Assembly (NCBI RefSeq): GCF_010499255.1
Contig: NZ_JAAGRN010000004.1
Span: forward strand, 186,001-250,000
DNA from: Sheuella amnicola
GTDB taxonomy: Bacteria > Pseudomonadota > Gammaproteobacteria > Burkholderiales > Burkholderiaceae_B
Reading direction: 5' to 3'
DNA: 64,000 nucleotides
The notes under the pieces are model-generated. The model worked only from the letters and a program-made list of their open reading frames with translations. It was not told the origin of the DNA and did not search any database. This document shows positions 42,584-50,895 of this stretch, one piece after another. Within the stretch, counting starts at the first letter, position 1, and every line of letters starts with the position of its first letter. The translations under genes and the position numbers were made by a program.

Positions 42584-43150
42584 TTGAATACTAAGGATTT
42601 GGTGCTTGTCGCTTTGTTCACGGCGCTGGTTGCCGTGATGAGTTTGATTCCACCCATACCGATGCCTTTGATCCCGGTTCCGGTCACGCTTCAGACTTTC
42701 GGGGTGATGCTGACAGGGTTGATTCTGGGACCCCGCAAAGCCGGAGTGGTTTTGTCGCTGTATGTCCTCATTGCCCTGGTCGGGTTGCCGGTATTACCCG
42801 GCGGCCGAGCCGGGCTGGCCGTGCTGATGGGACCGACCGGAGGGTTCCTATTAGGCATGATTCCCGGAGCGTTTTTGACCGGACTGATTGCCGGACAGGC
42901 CCCAACCCGTATAGGACCTGCCGACAAAACTGGCGTTTTTTGGCAGGTGGCCCGATTATGGTTGGCCAGTGTGTCAGGCGGTGTACTGCTGGTTTATCTG
43001 CTAGGTATCCCATGGTTGGCGTATGTGGCCAAAATGGATTTGCAAAAGGCGGGATTGCTGATGCTGGCATTTATCCCTATCGATCTGCTCAAAGCGCTGC
43101 TCGCGGCTGTGATTGCCCAGCGGGTGCGGCGTTATCAGGGATTATCCTAG
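42584..43150 (+). CDS. bioY: Biotin-binding S-component BioY
   Basis: Substrate-specific membrane component of the biotin ECF transporter, 188 residues and about six helices. The family segments PIPMPLIPVPVTLQTFGVML, AVLMGPTGGFLLGMIPG and a central GGRAGLAVL are visible. Translation probably starts at TTG 42584, preceded by AAAGGAACTCAT; no nearby in-frame ATG gives the family N-terminus. It follows bioN by 15 bp. BioY can bind biotin alone in some bacteria but here the full MNY set is present. Confidence 0.92.
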   Translation: MNTKDLVLVALFTALVAVMSLIPPIPMPLIPVPVTLQTFGVMLTGLILGPRKAGVVLSLYVLIALVGLPVLPGGRAGLAVLMGPTGGFLLGMIPGAFLTGLIAGQAPTRIGPADKTGVFWQVARLWLASVSGGVLLVYLLGIPWLAYVAKMDLQKAGLLMLAFIPIDLLKALLAAVIAQRVRRYQGLS

Positions 43151-43161
43151 GCTCATTACTC

Positions 43162-43191
43162 TTTAATTTGATACGCTTTCAAACCTATAAT
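43162..43191 (+). promoter_or_regulatory. Sigma-70-like promoter of the first HAAT operon
   Basis: A perfect -10 TATAAT at 43186-43191 with a weak -35 (TTTAAT/TTAATT at 43162-43168) about 17-18 bp upstream. It precedes the solute-binding protein gene, with a leader of about 68 nt. Placement is supported by the -10 match; the -35 is weak. Confidence 0.5.
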
Positions 43192-43265
43192 CGATTTTTT
43201 TGTATAACGTTGACAAAAGCAGACTGCCCGCAACGGGAGCCGATCCTCTAACAGGAGACAATCAG

Positions 43266-44432
43266 ATGCATCAAAAGAGTTCAATTTCTACCCGCCTGAC
43301 CCTTGCGCTCGCACTTGTGTTTCCCTTGACTGTCATGGCTCAGGTCAAGGTTGGCGTGACGCTGGCGACGACAGGTCCCGCTGCCTCGCTCGGCATTCCG
43401 GAGCGCAACACGGTTGCACTTTTACCAAATGAAATCGCCGGCCAGAAAGTTGAGTACATTGTTCTGGATGATGCGACCGATACGACCCAGGCTGTCAAAA
43501 ATACGCGCAAACTGATCACCGAAGACAAAGTGGACGTGGTGATTGGTACATCGGTTACGCCGGGATCTTTGGCGATGATCGATGTGGCGGCCGAATCCAA
43601 AGTGCCGATGATCAGCGTTGCGGCTAGCGCGCGCATCGTCGACCCCATGGATGACAAGCGCAAGTGGGTGTTTAAAACTCCCCAGAACGATGCCTTGATG
43701 GCGACCGCGCTGGCCGATGCCATGAAGAAAAAGAATTACAAAAAGCTTGGTTTCATCGGTTTTGCAGATGCATACGGTGACGGATGGTTGGCTGTGATGA
43801 AGGACGCAGCTCAGAAACAAGGTATTGAAATTGTCGCGGTCGAAAAGTATGCGCGCAACGATACAAGCGTGACGGGCCAGGTGTTGAAACTGGTTGGTGC
43901 CAAGCCAGATGCGATTCTGATCGCTGGCGCCGGCACACCCGCCGCCTTGCCGCAAAAGGAGCTGATTGCCCGCGGTTACAAGGGGCAGATTTTCCAGACG
44001 CACGGTGCTGCCAATAATGATTTTCTGCGAGTCTGCGGCAAGGACTGCGAAGGCACTATGTTGCCGGCCGGCCCGATGCTGGTTGCATCCCAAATGCCTG
44101 ACAGCAATCCGGTGAAGGCTTCGGCGATGGATTACGTGAAGAAGTATGAAGCGGCGCACGGGGCCGGTTCGATCAGTACCTTTGGCGGACATTTGTGGGA
44201 TGCCGGGCAATTGGTGGTGACCGCAGTCCCGGTTGCCCTGAAAACAGGCGCAAAGCCCGGGACTCCGGAGTTTCGTGCCGCGTTGCGCGATGCAATCGAA
44301 AACGTCAAGAATCTGCCGGTATCACACGGTGTATTCAACATGTCCCCGACCGACCACGCCGGGTTTGATGATCGTGCCCGCGTGATTGTCAAAGTCGATG
44401 GGGGTAAATGGGTTTATCAGCCTGGCCTATGA
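43266..44432 (+). CDS. HAAT-family ABC solute-binding protein, first operon
   Basis: Periplasmic receptor for hydrophobic amino acids or small amides of the LivJ-like family, 388 residues. The start ATG 43266 has CAGGAG 11 bp upstream and begins a signal peptide (about 1-28, ending TVMAQ); a frame from 43200 adds an unlikely N-terminus. The mature protein opens VKVGVTLATTGPAASLG, and a ligand-hinge region GTSVTPGSLAMIDVAAESK and GFIGFADAYGDGW follow. It heads the operon binding protein - permease - fused permease/ATPase - ATPase. A hairpin separates it from the permease gene, probably setting extra binding-protein production. Ligand not determinable. Confidence 0.9.
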   Translation: MHQKSSISTRLTLALALVFPLTVMAQVKVGVTLATTGPAASLGIPERNTVALLPNEIAGQKVEYIVLDDATDTTQAVKNTRKLITEDKVDVVIGTSVTPGSLAMIDVAAESKVPMISVAASARIVDPMDDKRKWVFKTPQNDALMATALADAMKKKNYKKLGFIGFADAYGDGWLAVMKDAAQKQGIEIVAVEKYARNDTSVTGQVLKLVGAKPDAILIAGAGTPAALPQKELIARGYKGQIFQTHGAANNDFLRVCGKDCEGTMLPAGPMLVASQMPDSNPVKASAMDYVKKYEAAHGAGSISTFGGHLWDAGQLVVTAVPVALKTGAKPGTPEFRAALRDAIENVKNLPVSHGVFNMSPTDHAGFDDRARVIVKVDGGKWVYQPGL

Positions 44433-44451
44433 TCCGTCAGGTTGTTTTGTT

Positions 44452-44479
44452 GGCGCACTTCCGACTTCAGGAGTGCGCC
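44452..44479 (+). terminator. Hairpin between binding-protein and permease genes, first HAAT operon
   Basis: GGCGCACT (44452-44459) pairs with AGTGCGCC (44472-44479), with TTTATATTT after the stem. It can act as a partial terminator or mRNA-stabilising element that raises binding protein over permease levels. The other HAAT operon has a hairpin at the corresponding position. Confidence 0.65.
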
Positions 44480-44499
44480 TTTATATTTGGTAGAAAAAT

Positions 44500-45537
44500 A
44501 TGGACTCCACCATTGCCCTGATTCTGACGCAGGATGGCATCGTTAATGGCGCGATATACGCGCTGCTTGGCCTTGCGTTGGTTTTGGTGTTTGCCGTGAC
44601 GCGCGTTATTTTCATTCCCCAGGGCGAGTTTGTTGCTTTCGGTGCGTTGACGCTGGCAATGTTGATCGAAAACAAAACGCCCGGCACCATGTGGTTGTTG
44701 CCCATCGCGGGTGTGGTCGTGTTTTTGATGGAGTTGGGCGAAGGGATTCGCCAACAGGCATGGAAAAGTCTTGCTAAAAGTTTCTTCTGGTTTGTCGTGA
44801 TCCCGCTTGCTTCTCTTTGGGTGATACCGGCGGTGGCCGCCGCTAAATTACCGTTGTGGGCCGATGTCTTGCTTTCGCTTGTTATCGTGATTCCGCTGGG
44901 ACCCATGCTTTATCGAATTGTTTACCAACCTTTAGCCGAAGCGTCGGTTCTGGTGCTGTTAATCGTTTCGGTCGCCGTACATTTCGCGTTGACGGGGCTG
45001 GCGCTTGTATTTTTCGGCGCCGAAGGGTGGCGCACCCCCGCGTTTGTGGAAGGTACGGTGAATTTCGGTTTTGGAGACTGGTCGGCTCAAAGTCTTTTTG
45101 TTGTGCTGACCAGTGTGGCTTTGATCGTGGCGCTTTGGCTGTTTTTCGGCCATACGCTTTACGGACGCGCTTTGAGAGCGACTGCGGTGAATCGACGCGG
45201 CGCGCGCCTGGTCGGTATCAGCACCACAATGTCAGGCAGGCTGACTTTCACGCTCGCGGCTTTCGTGGGCGCACTATCGGGCATGCTGATCGCGCCAGTT
45301 ACCACGGTTTATTACGACACCGGTTTTCTGATTGGGCTGAAAGGTTTTGTTGCTGCGATCATCGGCGGGCTGTCGAGCTATCCGATCGCGTCAGTAGGTG
45401 CATTGGCCGTCGGGTTGCTTGAATCATTTTCTTCGTTCTGGGCCAGTGCGTATAAAGAGGTCATCGTTTTCACGTTGATCATTCCCGTATTGCTGTGGCG
45501 ATCGCTGACGACGCATCACGTCGAGGATGAGGAGTAA
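44500..45537 (+). CDS. HAAT ABC transporter permease, LivH-like
   Basis: Inner-membrane permease of 345 residues with about eight to nine hydrophobic helices. The family motif NGAIYALLGLALVLVFAVTRVIFIPQGE is at the N-terminus, and RATAVNRRGARLVGI followed by GALSGMLIAPVTTVYYDTG is the EAA-like coupling region. It is longer than usual LivH proteins (about 300) because of extra residues between helices (about 65-120). It starts 67 bp after the binding protein and 5 bp before the fused gene. Confidence 0.9.
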   Translation: MDSTIALILTQDGIVNGAIYALLGLALVLVFAVTRVIFIPQGEFVAFGALTLAMLIENKTPGTMWLLPIAGVVVFLMELGEGIRQQAWKSLAKSFFWFVVIPLASLWVIPAVAAAKLPLWADVLLSLVIVIPLGPMLYRIVYQPLAEASVLVLLIVSVAVHFALTGLALVFFGAEGWRTPAFVEGTVNFGFGDWSAQSLFVVLTSVALIVALWLFFGHTLYGRALRATAVNRRGARLVGISTTMSGRLTFTLAAFVGALSGMLIAPVTTVYYDTGFLIGLKGFVAAIIGGLSSYPIASVGALAVGLLESFSSFWASAYKEVIVFTLIIPVLLWRSLTTHHVEDEE

Positions 45538-45542
45538 TCGCC

Positions 45543-47378
45543 ATGAAAAAACGCTTTCCCTTTATCCTCTTTATCTGCGCGCTGGTTTTATTGCCTTTAC
45601 TGCCGGACACCCCGGAATTCTGGATCACGCAACTGAACTACATCGGACTTGCCTCGCTGGTAGCGCTTGGCCTGGTGTTGCTAACCGGTGTCGGCGGTTT
45701 GACATCATTTGGTCAGGCCGCATTTGTGGGTCTTGGCGCGTACACCACCGGATGGTTCACGACACAATATGGGGGCTCACCTTGGGTCGCTTTGTTGATT
45801 GGCTTGATGTTGACCGCGATATTGGCGTTTTTGATCGGCGCGATCACGCTACGTTTGTCTGGCCATTATCTGCCGCTCGGAACGATTGCCTGGGGACTCT
45901 CCCTGTACTATCTTTTCGGCAATATCGAGTTTCTGGGCAAACATGATGGCATCTCCGGCATCGAGCCATTGACCCTATTTGGCTTGTCACTCGCACCGGG
46001 AAGACATATCTATGTGTTGATCTGGATGATTGTGCTGCTATCGGTCTGGACCATGCACAATCTGCTGGATTCAAGACCCGGGCGCGCAATTCGCGCGCTC
46101 AAGTCGGGTGCGGCCATGGCCGAATCTTTCGGGGTCAATACCGCGGCCTACAAGATCATCATATTCGTCTACGCGGCGCTTTTGGCTTGCCTGTCGGGAT
46201 GGTTGTACGCCCACATGCAGCGCGCTGTCAGTCCGAGCCCATTCGGCTTGAATCACGGCATCGAATATCTTTTCATGGCCGTAGTGGGTGGAGCAGGGTA
46301 TGTCTGGGGGGCTTTGCTAGGGTCCGCCTTGATCATCACTTTGCGTGATCAGATTCAGAATGTCCTGCCCAAACTGCTCAACACAAACGCCAACTTCGAA
46401 TTGATTGTTTTCGGCATCCTGATGATTCTGGTGTTGCAGCGGGCAAGAGATGGCTTGTGGCCGATACTCCAAGGCGCGTGGACCCGCATAATCGCTTCGG
46501 ACAATGTAAGGAATCGCCCGTCACCGCCGCAGGCGCCTGCATTGCTGCAACGCGCCCGACCCAAAGCGGGGGATCCCGTTCTGGTCGTGGATGCCATTCG
46601 CAAAGAGTTCGGCGGGCTGGTTGCGGTTAATGACATTAGCTTTAAGGTGCGGGCGGGTGAAATCGTTGGCTTGATTGGTCCGAACGGGGCGGGTAAAAGT
46701 ACAACCTTCAATTTGATCACCGGCGTGCTGCCGGCCACAAGCGGTCAAGTGTCTTTCATGGGGGCACGGATCGATGGCATGAGCGCGCGTGAGATCGCCA
46801 AGCGTGGAGTCGGGCGCACATTTCAGCATGTTCAGTTGCTACCCAATATGACAGTGCTTGAGAACGTTGCCCTGGGAGCGCATTTGCGTTCGCATGTGAA
46901 TGTGGTCGAGGGAGCTCTGCATCTTGACCGGTCACGCGAGGCGCAATTGCTTCACGAGGCTGCGGTTCAGCTTAATCGGGTGGGACTAGGGGATTATCTG
47001 TACGAACAGGCTGGCAATCTTGCCCTGGGTCAACAACGTATTCTGGAAATCGCCCGGGCACTGGCGGCTGATCCGGTTCTGTTGTTGCTCGATGAACCGG
47101 CGGCCGGATTGCGCTACAAGGAGAAGCAGGAGCTTGCGCAAGTTCTGACACAACTGCGTGATGGTGGAATGAGTATTTTGCTGGTTGAGCACGACATGGA
47201 TTTCGTCATGCGATTAACCAATCATCTGGTGGTCATGGATTTTGGCACCAAGCTCGCTGAAGGATTGCCTGCGGATATTCAACAGAATCCGGTCGTGCTC
47301 GAAGCGTACTTGGGCGGAATCGACGATGATTTGGAAATCGATGTCCAGGCGTCTTCAGCGACAAGGAGTGTGTCATGA
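45543..47378 (+). CDS. Fused HAAT permease-ATPase (LivM-LivG fusion)
   Basis: Single protein of 611 residues combining a LivM-type permease (about 1-315, many hydrophobic helices, [19 protein letters not shown] and [19 protein letters not shown]) with a LivG-type ATPase (about 345-600). ATPase motifs are Walker [11 protein letters not shown] near residue 380, signature [15 protein letters not shown], Walker [12 protein letters not shown] and switch [10 protein letters not shown]. The linker (about 320-345) is Pro/Arg-rich. The family normally has these as two genes, as in the second operon here. Such fusions are known, but it is worth noting that this operon has a second separate ATPase (LivF) just downstream, which would complete the ATPase pair. 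Confidence 0.9.
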   Translation: MKKRFPFILFICALVLLPLLPDTPEFWITQLNYIGLASLVALGLVLLTGVGGLTSFGQAAFVGLGAYTTGWFTTQYGGSPWVALLIGLMLTAILAFLIGAITLRLSGHYLPLGTIAWGLSLYYLFGNIEFLGKHDGISGIEPLTLFGLSLAPGRHIYVLIWMIVLLSVWTMHNLLDSRPGRAIRALKSGAAMAESFGVNTAAYKIIIFVYAALLACLSGWLYAHMQRAVSPSPFGLNHGIEYLFMAVVGGAGYVWGALLGSALIITLRDQIQNVLPKLLNTNANFELIVFGILMILVLQRARDGLWPILQGAWTRIIASDNVRNRPSPPQAPALLQRARPKAGDPVLVVDAIRKEFGGLVAVNDISFKVRAGEIVGLIGPNGAGKSTTFNLITGVLPATSGQVSFMGARIDGMSAREIAKRGVGRTFQHVQLLPNMTVLENVALGAHLRSHVNVVEGALHLDRSREAQLLHEAAVQLNRVGLGDYLYEQAGNLALGQQRILEIARALAADPVLLLLDEPAAGLRYKEKQELAQVLTQLRDGGMSILLVEHDMDFVMRLTNHLVVMDFGTKLAEGLPADIQQNPVVLEAYLGGIDDDLEIDVQASSATRSVS

Positions 47379-48148
47379 ATATGCATTCGGAAACTTCGGA
47401 CGCGACCGTTTCGTCCGGGCTGTTGAGCGTGAGCGGATTATCGGCAAGGTACGGCAAGGTGAATGCTTTATCCGAAACCACGCTGATCGTACCTGCCGGA
47501 AGCATTGTCACCGTCATTGGTGCAAACGGCGCGGGTAAGTCCACCATGCTGAATGCCATCATGGGATCATTGCCTGTCAATGGGTTTGCCGCAGGACAGA
47601 TCCGGTTTCTCGATCAGGATGCGAGTAATTGGCTTGTCGAAAAGCGTGTTGCCGCAGGGATGTCTCTTGTTCCGGAAAAGCGCGAACTTTTTTCAAGCAT
47701 GTCGGTTCAGGATAATTTAATGCTTGGGGGGTTTAGGCGCTATCGGGCAGGCGAAAAGGACTGGAAAGATACGATTGACGAGGTATATGCCTTGTTTCCC
47801 CGGTTGAAGGAGCGTTATGCGCAACAGGCGGGTACCCTTTCGGGTGGCGAGAGGCAAATGCTTGCGGTCGGTCGGGCACTTATGGCAAAGCCGCGTCTTC
47901 TGATGCTTGATGAGCCCAGTTTGGGACTGGCACCGCGCATTGTGAGAGAGATTTTTCACATTATTGCGCGACTCAGACAGTCGGGCGTGTCTATCTTGCT
48001 GGTTGAGCAAAACGCCAGGGCGGCGCTTCAGGTCGCCGATTATGGCTATGTGCTTGAAACGGGTTCCGTGGTGATGGAAGGGCGGGCCCAAGAGCTGGCC
48101 GGTAACCCCAGAGTGATTGAAAGTTATCTGGGGTTGGGCAAGCACTAA
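47375..48148 (+). CDS. HAAT ABC transporter ATPase, LivF-like
   Basis: Second ATPase of the first HAAT importer, 257 residues. Walker A is GANGAGKSTM, signature LSGGERQMLAVGRAL, Walker B LLMLDEPSLGLAP and switch LLVEQNARAALQ. The VPEKRELFSSMSVQDNLMLG segment is typical of LivF. It overlaps the fusion gene by 4 bp (ATGA), and is convergent with an SDR gene (9-bp gap, no terminator visible). Confidence 0.93.
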   Translation: MNMHSETSDATVSSGLLSVSGLSARYGKVNALSETTLIVPAGSIVTVIGANGAGKSTMLNAIMGSLPVNGFAAGQIRFLDQDASNWLVEKRVAAGMSLVPEKRELFSSMSVQDNLMLGGFRRYRAGEKDWKDTIDEVYALFPRLKERYAQQAGTLSGGERQMLAVGRALMAKPRLLMLDEPSLGLAPRIVREIFHIIARLRQSGVSILLVEQNARAALQVADYGYVLETGSVVMEGRAQELAGNPRVIESYLGLGKH

Positions 48149-48157
48149 GCCGGGGGA

Positions 48158-48913
48158 TTACCGTCCACCGGCGACTTCGATGACTGAGCCGTGCACATAG
48201 GATGCGGCGTCCGAGGCCAGCCAGATGACTGCTTCGGCCACTTCCTCAGGCAGTCCTGTGCGACCCATTGGGACGCCGGTTTTTGCCAGTTCGTGCATCT
48301 TTTCGAGACCGCCTCGCGGTGCATGAATTTCGGTATCGATCAGGCCCGGACGAATGCCATTGACGCGAATGCCTTCAAGACCGACTTCTTTGGCAAGTGC
48401 GAGATTGAAAACATCTATCGCGCCTTTTGATGCCGCATAAACCGACCCGCCAGCGACAGCAGCAGCCAGCCTTGCTGCGACCGAAGACATATTGATGATG
48501 TTGCCGCCGCGACCACCATGCGCCGTGGACATGCGCCTGACAGCTTCGCGACAACAATAGAACGCGCTAAACACATTCGCTTCGAACGTTTTGATCAGAT
48601 TTTCTTCGTCGAGTTGATCGACCCTGTAGCTCGCCAGTATGCCGGCGTTGTTCACCAACACATCCAGCGTGCCGAGTTTTTCGTCCAGTTCTTTGAAGAC
48701 CCGCGTCACTTCCTCGGAGTTGCCGACATTGCCTTGTATGGCAACAGCTTCGCCACCCCCAGATCTTATCTTTCGGACAACTTCTTCGGCTGCTTCTTTA
48801 CTGTTCTGATAGTTGACGGCAACGCGATAGCCTTCTTTGGCTGCCCGTAATGCGATGGCGGCGCCAATTCCACGCCCGGCGCCGGTGACAAGCATGATTT
48901 TTTTCATATTCAA
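48158..48913 (-). CDS. Short-chain dehydrogenase/reductase at the end of the second HAAT operon
   Basis: NAD(P)-dependent SDR of 251 residues, FabG-like. The cofactor motif is TGAGRGIGAAIA and NNAG follows; the catalytic Ser is in INMSSVAAR and the Tyr-x-x-x-Lys in SVYAASKGAI; RPGLIDTEI is the post-catalytic loop. The ATG at 48913 overlaps the preceding permease gene by 4 bp (48910-48913), so it belongs to that operon. This makes it likely that the importer's substrate or its first product is oxidised by this enzyme. Confidence 0.9.
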   Translation of the reverse strand: MNMKKIMLVTGAGRGIGAAIALRAAKEGYRVAVNYQNSKEAAEEVVRKIRSGGGEAVAIQGNVGNSEEVTRVFKELDEKLGTLDVLVNNAGILASYRVDQLDEENLIKTFEANVFSAFYCCREAVRRMSTAHGGRGGNIINMSSVAARLAAAVAGGSVYAASKGAIDVFNLALAKEVGLEGIRVNGIRPGLIDTEIHAPRGGLEKMHELAKTGVPMGRTGLPEEVAEAVIWLASDAASYVHGSVIEVAGGR

Positions 48914-49914
48914 TGGGCCGTGGAAATTGTCGGAACTTTACCGCCTTTGCGGCGCTCGACCCAGGCATTGAATTCGCCCACCAGGCCCCGCCGGAATGAC
49001 AAAACGCAGACAATGAAAATCAATCCGATCACAATGGTGACCGATTCACCCAGACGAGTGAACCATTCGATTCCGGTTGTCTTAGTCAACCATATGCCCA
49101 TGTCACCCACTTTGTTTTCAAGCATGACGATGATCAACGCGCCGATGACCGGGCCGACAAGCGTACCCATGCCGCCGATCAGTGTCATCAGAATCACGAG
49201 GCCGGACATCTGCCAGGTGGCATCCGAAAGTGTGGCCGAAACAAAAACCAGCATCTTTGCGGACCCGGCCAGACCGGCCAGCATGGCCGACAAAACGAAT
49301 GCCAGAAGCTTGAATTTTTCGACATCGTATCCGAGAGAAATGGTGCGGGCCTCGTTTTCGCGGATCGCCTTGAGCACTTGCCCGAAGGGCGAATGAACTG
49401 TTCGCCAGATCAGGAAATAGCCGAACATGAACAGACCCACGATGACATAATAAAGATTCACGTCGTTTTTCAGATTGATCAGCCCGAACAATGTTCCGCG
49501 GGGTACGCCCTGCAAGCCATCTTCACCACCCGTGAACTTGGCCTGCAGAAAGAAAAAGAACACCATCTGGGCCAAGGCCATGGTGATCATCGCAAAATAA
49601 ATGCCGCTGCGGCGGATGGCGAGCAGGCCCATTACAAAGCCAAGCACACCTGCAACGGCGACGCCGAAGAGAATGCCGAGTTCGGTCGAGAATCCCCATA
49701 CCTTCATGGCGTGAGCCGAGGCATAGGCTGCGGCACCCAGAAAAGCGGCATGCCCAAACGAGAGCAAACCGGTAAAGCCCAGCAGCAAATTGAATGCGCA
49801 GGCAAAGAGTGCATAACACATGATCTTCATCGCGAAGACAGGGTAAATGCCCAACATGGGAACAGCCAACAGAAAGGCTGTGAATGCAATGTATCCGAGC
49901 GTTTGACGATTCAT
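48910..49914 (-). CDS. HAAT ABC transporter permease, LivM-like, second operon
   Basis: Inner-membrane permease of 334 residues with about nine helices. LLLGFTGLLSFGHAAFLGAAAYA and the coupling region ENEARTISLGYDVEKFK are the LivM signatures; the C-terminus is basic and cytosolic (AWVERRKGGK). It overlaps its LivH partner by 4 bp and the SDR by 4 bp. Confidence 0.92.
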   Translation of the reverse strand: MNRQTLGYIAFTAFLLAVPMLGIYPVFAMKIMCYALFACAFNLLLGFTGLLSFGHAAFLGAAAYASAHAMKVWGFSTELGILFGVAVAGVLGFVMGLLAIRRSGIYFAMITMALAQMVFFFFLQAKFTGGEDGLQGVPRGTLFGLINLKNDVNLYYVIVGLFMFGYFLIWRTVHSPFGQVLKAIRENEARTISLGYDVEKFKLLAFVLSAMLAGLAGSAKMLVFVSATLSDATWQMSGLVILMTLIGGMGTLVGPVIGALIIVMLENKVGDMGIWLTKTTGIEWFTRLGESVTIVIGLIFIVCVLSFRRGLVGEFNAWVERRKGGKVPTISTAH

Positions 49915-50798
49915 TTTTCTTTCCCGAAAAGCCCGGCGGGACGCAAGAGCAGAACGATAGCCATGATGATGAAAACAACAGTACTGGATGCTTCGGGCCA
50001 GAATACTTTGGTCAGGCCTTCAATCACACCCAGACTCAAACCAGTCACGATCGCACCCATGATCGAACCCATGCCGCCGATCACGACAACTGCGAAGACG
50101 ACGATGATCAGGTTTGACCCCATAAGTGGCGAGATTTGCAGTACGGGAGCGGCAAGAACGCCTGCGAAGCCTGCCAGGGCAACACCGAAACCGTATGTCA
50201 GCGTCACCATCAGTGGCACATTGACTCCAAATGCCTCGACGAGCCGGGGATTTTCGGTTCCGGCTCGCAGCAATGAACCCAGTCGCGTGCGTTCGATCAC
50301 AAACCAAGTGGCAAAGCAGACAACTAACGAGGCAACCACCACCCAGGCGCGATAGTTAGGAAGCACCATAAAGCCCAGATTGGTTGCTCCCCTGAGTGCA
50401 TCAGGGGTTTGGTAGGGCATGCCCGATACGCCGTAAAAGCTTCGCAACAGACCTTCGAGCAGTAAGGTGATGCCGAATGTCAGCAGCAGCCCGTATAGAT
50501 GATCAAGCTTGTACAGATGCTTGAGCAGGGTTTTTTCGATCAGGATGCCGAACAATCCGACCAGGATAGGGGATAGCGCCAGCATGACCCAGTAGTTCAG
50601 ACCAAAGTAGGACATGCCCATCCATGCCAGGAACGCGCCCAACATATAAAGCGCGCCATGCGCGAAGTTAATGACGTTGAGCAGGCCGAAAATCACGGCC
50701 AGACCAAGTGAAAGAATGGCGTAGAAGGATCCGTTGACCAGGCCGAGCAGTAGCTGGCCCAGAAACGCCTGGATAGGTATCCCGAAAATTGTAGTCAT
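49911..50798 (-). CDS. HAAT ABC transporter permease, LivH-like, second operon
   Basis: Inner-membrane permease of 295 residues, standard LivH size. GLVNGSFYAILSLGLAVIFG and VINFAHGALYMLGAF near the N-terminus are the family signature; RAGTENPRLVEAFGVNV is the coupling region for the ATPase. It follows the binding-protein gene after 97 bp containing a hairpin and overlaps livM by 4 bp. Confidence 0.92.
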   Translation of the reverse strand: MTTIFGIPIQAFLGQLLLGLVNGSFYAILSLGLAVIFGLLNVINFAHGALYMLGAFLAWMGMSYFGLNYWVMLALSPILVGLFGILIEKTLLKHLYKLDHLYGLLLTFGITLLLEGLLRSFYGVSGMPYQTPDALRGATNLGFMVLPNYRAWVVVASLVVCFATWFVIERTRLGSLLRAGTENPRLVEAFGVNVPLMVTLTYGFGVALAGFAGVLAAPVLQISPLMGSNLIIVVFAVVVIGGMGSIMGAIVTGLSLGVIEGLTKVFWPEASSTVVFIIMAIVLLLRPAGLFGKEK

Positions 50799-50849
50799 CG
50801 TATGTGAATCAGCAAAAGGACGCGCTTGGAGTTGACATCCGTACAGTCG

Positions 50850-50889
50850 GAGGCGGGCATCGGCCGATGGATTCGGTCAAGCCCGCCTC
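50850..50889 (-). terminator. Hairpin between binding-protein and permease genes, second HAAT operon
   Basis: A 9-bp inverted repeat GAGGCGGGC (50850-50858) / GCCCGCCTC (50881-50889) with a 22-bp spacer, following the binding-protein stop in the minus direction. No T-run follows, so it is more likely an mRNA-stabilising or partial-termination hairpin than a full terminator. The first HAAT operon has a hairpin in the same place. Confidence 0.55.
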
Positions 50890-50895
50890 AGGGTT

